Below are positions 44,664 through 55,413 of a DNA stretch of 64,000 bases, in pieces (the stretch's first letter is position 1; each line of letters begins with the position of its first letter). Under the pieces are notes generated by a model, which saw nothing but the letters and a program-made list of their open reading frames with translations, did no database searches and was not told the DNA's origin. Position numbers and translations under genes: made by a program. Source of the stretch: Poa pratensis. Its lineage: Eukaryota > Streptophyta > Magnoliopsida > Poales > Poaceae. Where the stretch lies: contig CAMZMU010000107.1 in NCBI GenBank assembly GCA_947311845.1, positions 19,055,166-19,119,165 on the forward strand. Reading direction: 5' to 3'.

Positions 44664-47600
44664 TAGACTCTCTTTCCCAAGTAGCTTCTTCCTCGGAATG
44701 GTGAGACCATTGAACTTTGGGGAACTTGGTAGTCTTGTTACGGGTCTTCCTTTCGTCTTCATCCAGGACACGGATAGGATGCTCGCGATAAGTGAGATCT
44801 TCCTGGAGGTCTAGCTCTTCATGATTGACTCCATGGATAGGATCTTTAAAACACCGGCGGAGTTGGGAGACATGAAACACATCATGTACATTTGGGAATT
44901 TGACCGGTAACTCCAACTTATAAGAAAGATCTCCTCGCTTGGCCAGAACGGTGAAAGGGCCAACATAGCGAGGTGCCAATTTCCCTTTGATACCGAAGCG
45001 GCGAACGCCACGAAGGGGAGAGACGCGGAGATAAGCTTTATCACCAATTTCATAGTGAATTTCCTGATGGTGCTTATCATAGTAGCTCTTCTGCCTAGAC
45101 TGAGCAATCTTCAGATTCTCTCTTATGATTCGAACCTTCTCCTCAGCTTCATTGATCACATCCGGACCAAAGAGTGCTCTCTCTCCGGTCTCGGACCAAT
45201 TTAGAGGAGTGCGGCATTTTCTTCCATATGAGCCTCGAATGGAGCCATGCCCAGACTAGCTTGATAGCTATTGTTGTAGGAGAACTCCGCGAAAGGGAGA
45301 TACTTTTCCCAACCCTTGCCAAAAGAGATTACACATGCCCGAAGCATGTCTTCCAACACTTGGTTCACTCTTTCGGTCTGACCATCAGTTTGAGGATGGT
45401 AGGCGGTACTGAAGTTGAGACGGGACCCCATAGCAGTTTGGAAACTCTGCCAAAACTTGGATACAAAGATACTTCCACGGTCCGATATGATCCTCAGAGG
45501 GACCCCATGCAATGGAACAATACGAGCCAAATATAAGTCAGCAAGTTGACTTGCCCGTATATCATCACGGACTGGTAGGAAGTGAGCAACCTTGGAAGAC
45601 GATCAATGATTACCCAGATTGCATTGTTGCCCTTTTGAGATCGGGAAACCCGGTGATGAAGTCCATACCAATTTCATCCCATTTCCACTCGGGACTGCAA
45701 TAGGGCGAAGAGTGCCGGAGGCCTTTGATGTTCAGCCTTTACCCGTCGACAGGTGTCGCATTCAGCAACATACTTGGCAATTTCTCGTTTCATCCGAGTC
45801 CACCAGAATTGTGGTCGAAGGTCTTGGTACATTTTGGTACTACCGGGATGAATAGAGAGAGGAGATTCATGAGCTTCTTGGAGGATCACTCCCTCAATTT
45901 TCGTTTCTTTGGCACTACCAAGCGGTCACCAAAATAAACAACTCCGGATTCATTGACAGAAACATTTGGCCTTCCCGCTAGCAATGTTCTCCTTGATTTT
46001 TGAATACCCTTGTCACGGTTTGAGCTTCCTTAATCTGGTCTACAAGAGTAGATTTGATCTCCAGATTTGCAAGGTAGCCAGGGAACAATTTCTAAGTTCA
46101 AACGAGAGAACTCTTCATGAGGGCAGGTTGGGCCTTTTCAATCATCAGATTGTTGCAATAGGACTTCCGACTTAGCGCGTCAGCCACGACGTTTGCTTTG
46201 CCGGGTTGATAGTTCAGACTCACATCATAGTCCTTGATTAACTCCAACCAACGCCTTTGCCTGAGATTTAAATCCGGCTGGGTGAAGAGGTACTTCAGAC
46301 TCTTGTGATCCGAGAAATCTCGCAACGGTTACCAAACAGGTATGGTCTCCATTGCTTCAAAGCATAGACCACGCGGCAAGTTCTAGATCATGAGTTGGGT
46401 ATTGAGCTCATGCGGCTTAAGTTGGCGAGAAGCATATGCCACCACATGGCCATCTTGCATTAGCACACAGCCCAAGCCTTGCAGAGAGGCGTCACAGAAG
46501 ACGACGAAATCCTTGCTGTGTCCGGCAGGACAAGCACAGGAGCGGACGTGAGTTTGGCTTTCAGTGTTTTGAAGCTCTCTTCAGCTTCGGCCGTCCATAC
46601 GAACTTTTTATCCTTCTTGAGAAGGTCAGTCAGGGCCTTGGCTATCTTGGAGAAACCTTCGATGAATCGGCGGTAGTAACCCGCCAATCCGAGAAAGCTA
46701 CGGATGTCCTTGACTGACATTGGAGTTTTCCAATCCAAATGGACTGAATCTTGTCGGGAATGACAGCCACACCATTAGCGGATATCACATGACCAAGGAA
46801 GACAAGATTATCCAACCAAAACTCACACTTGGAGAACTTGGCATAGAGGCGGTGTTCTCGAAGTCGTGTCAGAACCAAACGAAGATGTTCCATGCTCTTC
46901 ATCGGTTTTGGAATAAAGGATGTCATCAATGTAAATGACGACAAACTTGTCAAGATAATCCATGAAGACAGAGTTCATGAGCCTCATGAAAGTAGCTGGA
47001 GCATTGTGAGACCAAAGGACATGACGGTATACTCATATGAGCCATAGCGAGTAACAAATGCCGTCTTTGGAATATCCTCCTTTCTGATTTGATCTGATGG
47101 TATCCTGACCTCAGATCCATCTTGGAGAATACCGTTGCACCAGCTAACTGATCCAACAGATCATTGATGCGAGGAATAGGATACTTGTTCTTGATTGTCA
47201 CCGCATTCAACGGTCGATAGTCAGAGACTAGACGAGGCACGGTAGAATCCCTCTTCTTGACAAAGAGTACCGGACAACCCCAAGGTGAACTGCTAGGCTG
47301 GATGAAATCCTTGCTAACAGCTGATCAATTTGCTCTTTCAACAGAGCCAACTCTTCCACCGGCATACGGTAGGGCTTCTTGGAAATTGGAGCGGTACCGG
47401 GAAGTAGATCTATGACAAACTCCACACTTCGGTCAGGAGGCATGCCAGGCAATTCTTCCGGGAACACATCCGGGAAGTCACACACCACGTGTATGTCCTG
47501 GATTTCAGGAGGGATTCGCCTTCCATAAAGCAAAGGAGGATCTCGGGAGTTGGGTATGATGGAGGACGGAGGTCTTGATAGTGCAGACCAATACTTCACA

Positions 47601-49012
47601 CTGTCACCGGAAGAATTGGTCACGGTGACGGTCTTGGCAGCACAGTCGAGATTAGCCTGGTATTTGGCTAGCCAGTTCATGCCCAGTATGACATCAATGC
47701 CACTTGACCTCAGAGCTACCAAGCGAAAGGAAAAGAGTAGTAACCGATAGTAATCTGACTCAGGAGTAACCCCATCGGTTTGCCATTTGGAGCCAGGAGT
47801 GGCGATCACCAAGGGACGCTCATTTTCTCAAACGGTATTTTGTGGTCTTTTGCAAAAGCTATGGATATGAATGAATGCGATGCTCCAGAATCAAACAAAA
47901 CTGTAGCAGATTGTTGTTGATTCGTAACTCACCCATGAGAACGCCGGGGTCCTCTTCAGCTTCTTCAGCAGAGATGTGGTTCAGGCGACCACGCACAATA
48001 GGTCCAGCCTTGCCAGCTGGAGTGGCAGGGGCTCGTGCAGGAGTTATCGCGAGAGGTGCCTTCTGGGGGCACTCCCTGGAGTAGTGGCCAGCCTGGCCAC
48101 AGGTGTAGCAAGTGAGTCCAGGTGGAGCAGGTAGCATAGGACGGTACCCACTCCCGCCTACCCCAAGTGTCGAAGTAGTGGGGCGCGGAGGTGGTGGCCT
48201 GTATCCCGCGGCCTCGGCATGAATGGAGCACGCGGCACAGCGCTGTAGGGAACAAACACCCTGCGCTTCTTGCTCTCAGAACCCGAGGAACTCTGGTGGT
48301 CCCCGTGTGCGGGCCTCTTGGAAGCCTCAAGTTCCTTTCTTCCTTGCTCAGAGTAAAGCCTGGTTGAACAGCTCCTGATAGGTCTGGAACCTGAAGGGCA
48401 ACTCATAGCGGAGCTGCGGCGAAGACCCTTGCGGAACAGCTCTTGCTTGTCAGCATCATTGGTCACGTCCCTTGGGGCGTAACGAGAGAGATGGTTGAAC
48501 TCACGACCATAAGTGCGGAGGTCCATCCGTCCCTGTTGCAAATCCAGGAACTCCCTCCTCTTCAATCCATGATCGGCTGGGGAATGTACTCCGCACGGAA
48601 GGCAGTGCGGAAATCAGCCCAGTGAAGACATGGTTGGCTGGAAACAAGCCACATGGCTTTCCCACCAACAGCCAGCAGCACCAACCAAGAGGTAGGTGGC
48701 AAAGTTGACTTGCTCAGCCACTGGGACATGCAGCGCGGAGAACTTGCGCTCCAAGCACGAAGCCAATCATCAGCTTCCAGTGGCTCCTTAGCATCAGCAA
48801 AGGTGGGTGGCTGCGAGCGCAGGAACTCAGTGAGAGTGTTGCACCGTTCCTCCGTGCATTCTGCTGCACCAACTGCTCAAGCAACGCTCATTGCGCCCAC
48901 GGTTCTCCTCAATGGCCATCAAGACCTGAGCCATCGAGGGTGGTGGCGGCAGATCATCCTCATCATTGTGTGGTTACCGCGCCCCACGGCCTCCGCGGCC
49001 TCCTCGAGCCAT
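44664..49012 (-). pseudogene. Decayed gag-pol of the chromovirus
   Basis: Read on the minus strand from an ATG at 49012, the polyprotein is broken by many small indels and a stop shortly after the start. Domains in order: gag core (about 48600-48400, FLDLQQGRMDLRTYGREF); CCHC zinc knuckle CYTCGQAGHYSREC (about 48110-48070); aspartic protease with DSGASH at about 47885; RT (about 47500-46400) with the catalytic YIDD at 46933-46922; RNase H (46325-46100, [10 protein letters not shown]); integrase zinc-binding HHCC region (45890-45680) and catalytic core (45530-45200, HPQTDGQTERVNQ); chromodomain start (about 44780-44664, EEATWERE). The chromodomain, which in this clade directs insertion to marked chromatin, is cut by the nested element. 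None of this can be translated as one protein. Confidence 0.9.
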
Positions 49013-49560
49013 TCTGGAGATTTGACAATGACACAGTTAGTATCTTTCTCCGAATGGTCGAACAATAGCATTAGCGTCTACTCAAGTACACAGACTAGGG
49101 ACGATAATACATTGTGTAACAATAACAAGGAATCAACAAGATAGAACTTGGGTCAAAGATCAGCATCATGTGCTACTAGCGAGAGATGCAATTTAAGAAC
49201 CATAATTAACACACTCTAGTTGGCACAATCCGGGACCTTATGTTCAAGTCCTTGGGTTAAAACCCAAAGAGAGATAATCATTGTTCTTCGTGGTAACAGA
49301 TTTTATTTGCAACGCAGCGGGAGCAACGGACACATAACACTAAAGGTCGAACCCACCCACGTTTCTAAATTTTGAAGTAACAGACGAGAAGTAAAACCTT
49401 TAACTCAAATCGAGGTAAGATTGCTCCGAGATTAGAGGGTAACCAGATAAGGAGTAAAAAGAATCCTAAGATGGTTTTCACAACTCATTTTTAGGTTAAA
49501 AATATTTTCACAAACACTAGACTCAACGTCGACCAGTAGAAGGGTTTCCTACAGGCAGTA

Positions 49561-49574
49561 CTGCTCTGATACCA
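49561..49574 (-). other. Primer-binding site of the chromovirus
   Basis: The reverse complement reads TGGTATCAGAGCAG, complementary to the 3' end of initiator tRNA-Met. It is three bases from the 5' LTR edge. Confidence 0.8.
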
Positions 49575-49577
49575 ACT

Positions 49578-52500
49578 TGTGGCGCCCCGACCCGACTGCT
49601 ATACAGTGATGCTGTGTGTCACCGGTTAAGCGATACAACCGGAGGTTACGGGTTTACCAATCCCCGGCCAAAACCTTTGGCAGGCGTTGCTCGGAATGGA
49701 TCATCGGCAACGCAACACCCCGATTGATGCCTTAACACAGGCACAACCCTCAATGTATAATAGAGAGATCAAGACTTGTGGAACAACTGGCACATCACAG
49801 ACTCTACGACACAAATCATATAGTTCAACTCTTATAATAGAGAAAGATAGCAAATTACAACCAGAGGTCACAGACCCAACATTACAACAAGCGGAAGCGA
49901 ATTAGGTTGTTCTAAACAACAAGATCCAAATTATGGCCTAAGAGGCCTACAGATAAACATCCAGCGCCAGCTGTTCCGGGATGTCCCAAGCTGCCACCTG
50001 GGAACCCCAGACTACTCGTCGACGTCCACAAAGAACCCACCTTCGAGGTCGGTGAAGTCCTCCTCTGAAACAAAACAAACGACGTTGAGTTCGACGAACT
50101 CGCAAGATTATATATAGAGCTTTAGCTCGATGAGGCTTTCAAAGTTTTATGGCTGTTTTGCATAAAGCTGATTTTATTTATGAAAACATAACTCAATGGC
50201 ATCGACTATTCAGAGTATTTTAAAAGAGGTAAGAAGTACTCTTTTCTTTGATCACCTTTCTCAACATCAACCATCATCAACCTGTACCTGTTCATCAAAG
50301 GCACCTCCCCGAATCACCCTCGAGGAAGTCACCTTGCATCTTGAGTGGTACCTTAGTACCCAGTTTTTAATCATTCCGTTAAAGTTATTCTATGATCTTA
50401 TCGTCCTTTCCCAAGTTGTCCGTAACCGTGGACACGGCTTTTCGAAAAGATTTACCCTGCAGGGGTGTACAATGTTTGCCACGCGTACCGTCCGGCCCAT
50501 TACCTGCGCATTAGCTCTCTTCCTTGGAAAGCCGGCTGGGTGGGAGCGGTGTCGACTTCTCCCTCGTTAAGGACTTTCCAGGATCATCAGTGCGCAGGAC
50601 AGGTCAGTGCCTCCAACACCCTGCCCCACGGCCACTTATTTTCCTAACACCACCATCCTCATCCCAGTTCATACCACCATCATCACGCACGCGCAAATGG
50701 AAGCCCGAACTAGAGGACCCTGGCTAGCCCCGCCGAGTTATTTAGTCTATGAGGGTTCCTGCAATTGCATAGGCCTCACGCATGGTTGCACGCTCAGTCT
50801 TGGTTCGAGGTAAAGAACTCGCACCTAGGCGGCGAGAACGAGACAAAGCACCACAACCACAGTGGCCTCTCATCCCCACCTTTAGCATCTTATTACTGTC
50901 ACCACAATTCTCCACCATCATCCACATTAACACCTGTTCCAACATGAACATCCATCGGACGAATAACAATTAACTAAGCATGGCTAAGCATCAACATAGC
51001 ATAGTTAAGTATCTCGGCCAACAATACAAACCTATGGATAATAGGAGGGAAACAGGTAATGGCATCGGAAACTTAATGCAACTATAGGATACTCTAATCC
51101 AATAAAATTGACATTTAGAACCGCATGCAATATTATAGTGGAGAAAATATTTGCGGAAACGTAGGATAAGATATGCTCAGAGGGGGGATTACGCTTGCCT
51201 TGTTGCTACGGCTGGTAGTACGGATCGTCACGAGACGGGGGTGTTACTCCCACTCCTTGATCTACCGATGCACAAGCAATACCGAGAAGGAACAGTCAAT
51301 ACACACGGATGCAACAGGTGCAATGCACAGACACATGATGACATGACATGTTTAAGGCACTGGAATTAGTATAACAAGTTCTACCAATTTACATGGGGTG
51401 GAGAAATAATTATTCAACAAGAGAGAAATATGGCTTCATATTTGTTTTAATGTTTTCCTGTGCTATAGATCATGTAAACATGCATGAAAATGATGCTACT
51501 GATTAACGCACATTTTTCTGAGCATTTTGATATAAAGAACACATTTTTCGGAGGTCCCGATAAAAAGTTATTACTTTTATAATTTTCTCTTTTAAATTTA
51601 TGATTTTAATATTACTAGAAGCACCGTAATTCAATTGTGATCAAATATGCATAATATTTATTTTAAAGGTTTAATCACAATTTTCTGGGCATTTTGGTAT
51701 ATTACACGCATTTTTCTGATACACCGATAAAAAGTTATTATTTTCATAAATTTCCTTTTTGGATATGACCTTTAGATGATTTAAATAACCACAATATAAG
51801 TATTTATTCATTTAGGGATAGAGGGGTGAAAAGAAAAATAGACATTCCAAAACAGTGTTGCAAATCCGGTTGTCAGTCCGGAAATTTCCGGATTTTTCAC
51901 CGGGAGAAAATATTCCCGGAAACATTTCCGGGTCATTTCCGGTTGTAGACCGGATTAACACATAACGGTTCCAGTACCGCTTTTCTTATTCCGGAAAAGA
52001 AACCGGAAAAATCCGGGTTTTTCACCGGATACCTCAGCACGTCGAGAGGAGCTACGGCAACGGCGGCGTTGCTACGGCGTGGAGCGCGAGCACTAGCGCG
52101 AGAGGGGAGGGAAGGGGCCAGCGTGGGCAGGAGCTCACCAGGAACTCGTGGGTAGCAACGGCGAGGTCGGAGACGGACCACGGCGGCGGGAAATCGTCCG
52201 CGGCGCCCGCGGCGGTGGTCGGCAGAAAATCGGACGGCGGCGGCGATGTGCAGCCTCCAGGCTCGATTCCTCTGGCAGAGGAGTAGCAGGCGAGGCGGCG
52301 GAGCTTTCTCCTGTCTTCGATTTGCTCGGGATGCTCTCAGGCGACGGCGACGAGCATGGCCGCCATGGCCATGGTGCGGAGCTCGCGGGGGAAGAGGAAA
52401 ATGGAGCAGGTGAGCGGGGAATCGGAGAGGAAGAGCAAGTGGGGCTCGTGGGGCGTGCTCCTCGCAGGTGAGGCAGAGAGGAGGGGCCCGGCGCGGCGTC

Positions 52501-53111
52501 GGTGGCAGGGCGGCAAGGTGGTCCGGCGGGAGCGCGACGACCTTGGTCGCTACAGCACGAGGGAGATGACGTTTTTACAAAAAGCCCCATGGAAGCTTTG
52601 AGTTCATCACAGTCCAGTCCTTTTCCCTTTTAATTCTAAAACCAGCAACATTTCCTGAATTAATTTAGGCACCAAAACATTTTATAAAATTTTGAGAAAA
52701 TTTGGGGAGCCTCCCCATATTGAGTAGAAGCTACACAAAAATTGGGGCTTCAAAATAAAATAGTTTGGACCACCTTTTGTTCATAGGGTTGACTTATGGC
52801 ATTATTGCTAAATTTGAAAATGTTGCTCCTTTAATATTTTAGGGCAATTGCAAAATATTGTTTTGAACTCTTGGAACTTCCTTGACCAATATAAGATGTC
52901 AAGAAATTTTGTTTTGCAACTTTGAGTGCCTTCAATGTGTTGAAGTTTGTTAGAGCAATTTGGCATTTTGTTTTAGCAACTCAACATCATTTCGATACCA
53001 CTGTTGTGTTAACTCAAAAGAGACATGTTTATGCATGGATGCCATGATGCAATTAACTCAAAAGTGAAAAAATTACACAGGTTTTTAGGTTCTCAGCTTT
53101 GGGCTGTTACA
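49578..53111 (-). repeat. 5' LTR of the chromovirus
   Basis: This 3534-bp partner of 33887-37439 carries the same CCGGAAA cluster (palindrome at 51877-51892) and the same GC-rich block. Its outer (U3) edge is about 216 bp from the start codon of the CONSTANS-like gene. Confidence 0.93.
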
Positions 53112-53327
53112 CCAGTGCCACCCTCCTATTAGTACTCCAGACTGAAATTCCAAAACCGACTTCTCCCACTCACTCCCAAGTAAGTTCAAGAGAAAGATCA
53201 AAAGCCATGAGAGACGGAAGAACACGAGAAGATACATACCCACGTGAATAGGCCACACTAGAATACTAGATACTGTCCACAATCCTCACCAAGACTCTCC
53301 ATCTACAAGTTGCAAGATTATATGTTC

Positions 53328-55019
53328 ATGAACTATAATTTCCATTGTGACCTTTTGGAGCAGGAAGCTGAAGGGAGAAACTTCTCATGGGCCAGGCCAT
53401 GCGATGGATGCCATGCAGCACCAAGCGCAGTATACTGTCGTGCTGATGCTGTATATCTCTGCACATCATGTGACACACAGGTTCATTCTGCTAATCGTGT
53501 GGCATCGCGCCATGAGCGTGTGCTAGTCTGTGTAATCTGTGAGAGTGCACCCTCAGTGCTTGAATGCCACGCAGATTCAGGAACACTGTGTACCATCTGT
53601 GATGCACAGGTGCACTCTGTCAACCCAATTGCTCAGAGGCACCAACGAGTACCTGTGCTGCCACTCCCAGCTGTTACCATTCCAGCTGCCTCTGATTTCG
53701 CAGAGGTGGAAGCTGCCACCACTGTCCATGGTAACAAGGAAGAGGGAGACGAAGTGGACTCTTGGCTCCTGCTCAGAAAAGATTATGATGACAACAATTC
53801 TACCAACAGCATAGACAAAAACTTCAACCTTTTTGGATATGATATGTATTATGACGAGATCACTTGCAACCCAGGACTGGGAGAGGAATACAGACTACAA
53901 GAACAACAGCATGTGCATAAAAACTACAGAGAGAAGGAAGGGTGTGAGTGTGCAGTACCTTCACAAGTTGTCCTGGCAAGTGAGAAGCAAGATATCAGTT
54001 ATGGAATGGTAGGGGCTCGGCCTGAGCAGGCTGCCTCCAAGACCGTTGGGGATAATATCTACATAGCTTCCATCAGCAACAGCGTGAGTTAATCTATTAC
54101 TTTGCTTAAACTATCATATGGTGATCTATTTATCTTTTTAGTCCCACTTCATTTTCAGGCTAGTCATTCCTACATTACATTAATATATCAAAAAGATTGA
54201 CAAAACCAAGTATTCACACAGCTCACCTTGGATACAAGATCCAGCTTATTGCCTCCTTTTCCTTCCCTTTTTTTTTCTTTTTTTTCAATCTTTCTAGGCT
54301 AGGCTTTTATTTTGATAATTTTCGTAAGTTCCCTTCCCACATACTGCAAAATGGAGATGGCTAACAGCATTTTTTTCGAATTCACCGCTTTATTCTCTCT
54401 GACCTTAAGTAGTGTAAGAAGCCACCACAAATATAAATGCAGAGATAACTCCGAGAGAACTTAGCCTGCATGTTCCTCTGTGTCTGAACTTTGAACTCCT
54501 CTTAGTTACATACAAATCTCAAACTCATTTGCCAGCATATCTGCGTATAAGTGATTGTTTAGTAGTTTGGGAGTTATTGTTTCAGTTTCATATTATTGCA
54601 GTGTTCAAAACCGAAACTTCTCCTATTACTGACATTCAGTGGCTATATCTTAATTCTGTCTCAGATATCTTTCTCGTCAATGGAGGTCGGTATAGTACCA
54701 GACAACACCAGACCAGATGTCTCAAACACCATCATCCTAAGAACCAGTGGAGCCATGGAACTCTCAGGCCATTCACTTCAAATACCAGTGCACTTCAGCT
54801 CCATGGAAAGAGGCCCGGGTCCTCAGATACAAGGAGAAGAAGCAGATGAGGAAGTTTCAGAAGACCATAAGGTATGCAACAAGGAAAGCATATGCAGAAG
54901 CACGGCCACGGATCAAGGGTCGCTTCGCTAAAATATCAGATATAGAGCATGAAGTAGACCACATGTTGAGAACACTAGCCCTACCAGTAGCAGATAGTAG
55001 TCATGGTTATGTTCCATAG
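53328..55019 (+). CDS. Hd1/CONSTANS-like B-box protein, CCT domain out of frame
   Basis: Exon 1 is 53328-54083, the intron 54084-54664, and exon 2 starts at 54665; the junction is phase 0. MNYNF is the usual start of the Hd1 group, and an in-frame ATG two codons earlier (53322) is possible. Two B-boxes follow: about residues 23-63 ([16 protein letters not shown]...) and 66-106 ([16 protein letters not shown]...), each with complete zinc ligands. The middle region is acidic with [12 protein letters not shown]. In exon 2 the frame is lost at about 54808-54814: two bases are missing relative to the expected codons. The read frame then stops at 54929-54931 (about 340 residues, no CCT). The shifted frame encodes a good CCT domain ([20 protein letters not shown]...) ending at TAG 55017-55019. 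CCT binds DNA and NF-Y partners, so this copy probably lacks normal flowering-time activity unless the gap is an assembly error. Confidence 0.85.
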
Positions 55020-55413
55020 TTCTGAATTCTAATGTAATGAGATGAGGAAATTGTGTTGACAGACACGGGATGATAGGCTCGGTAATCATATAGCTCGGTG
55101 CAATATTGTATCATTAGCAATAGTGTACTGCGGTTTGGTTGTCATAGTACTGCAGTTTGCCACGTATCCTTTTTTTTAGTAAGGATAGTATACAGTTTCA
55201 CCTCAGTTGACACAAATGGACAATGCTCTCATATATATATCTGTGAATTTTACCGAAAGAAGGACAAGCATAGACACATGGCACAGCATGGTAATATATC
55301 AGCTCTATGACATAATGAAACAGATAAAACAGAAACAGGTCAACTATTTGTTCCTCTTGATCTTCAGAATCTACACGGTATGATCAATCCTCAAATTGTG
55401 TTCTTGAAAAATA
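55020..55413. other. 3' regions between convergent genes
   Basis: This 394-bp stretch lies between the CONSTANS-like stop (+) and the ceramide synthase stop (-). It should hold both 3' UTRs; nothing else was seen. Confidence 0.5.

Larger units (their letters stand above)
33882..53116 (-). mobile_element. Ty3/gypsy chromovirus LTR retrotransposon, 19.2 kb with nested insert
   Basis: The element spans 33887-53111, flanked by the 5-bp duplication CCAGT (33882-33886, 53112-53116). Long terminal repeats of 3553 and 3534 bp begin TGTGGCGCC and end GGGCTGTTACA on the + strand. Coding remnants, primer site and purine tract show that it reads on the - strand. The primer-binding site (revcomp of 49561-49574, TGGTATCAGAGCAG) abuts the right LTR, so that is the 5' LTR. 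A purine tract (37440-37460 region) abuts the left LTR. Domain order gag, protease, RT, RNase H, integrase, chromodomain makes it gypsy, chromovirus branch (Tekay-like). A 7.1-kb element interrupts its 3' end. The two LTRs differ by scattered substitutions and single-base indels, so the insertion is not very recent. Confidence 0.93.

Noticed and set aside
52135..52590. Pro/Ser-rich 151-codon frame
   Set aside because: It lies in the GC-rich block of the chromovirus LTR; the equivalent frame is not intact in the other LTR copy.
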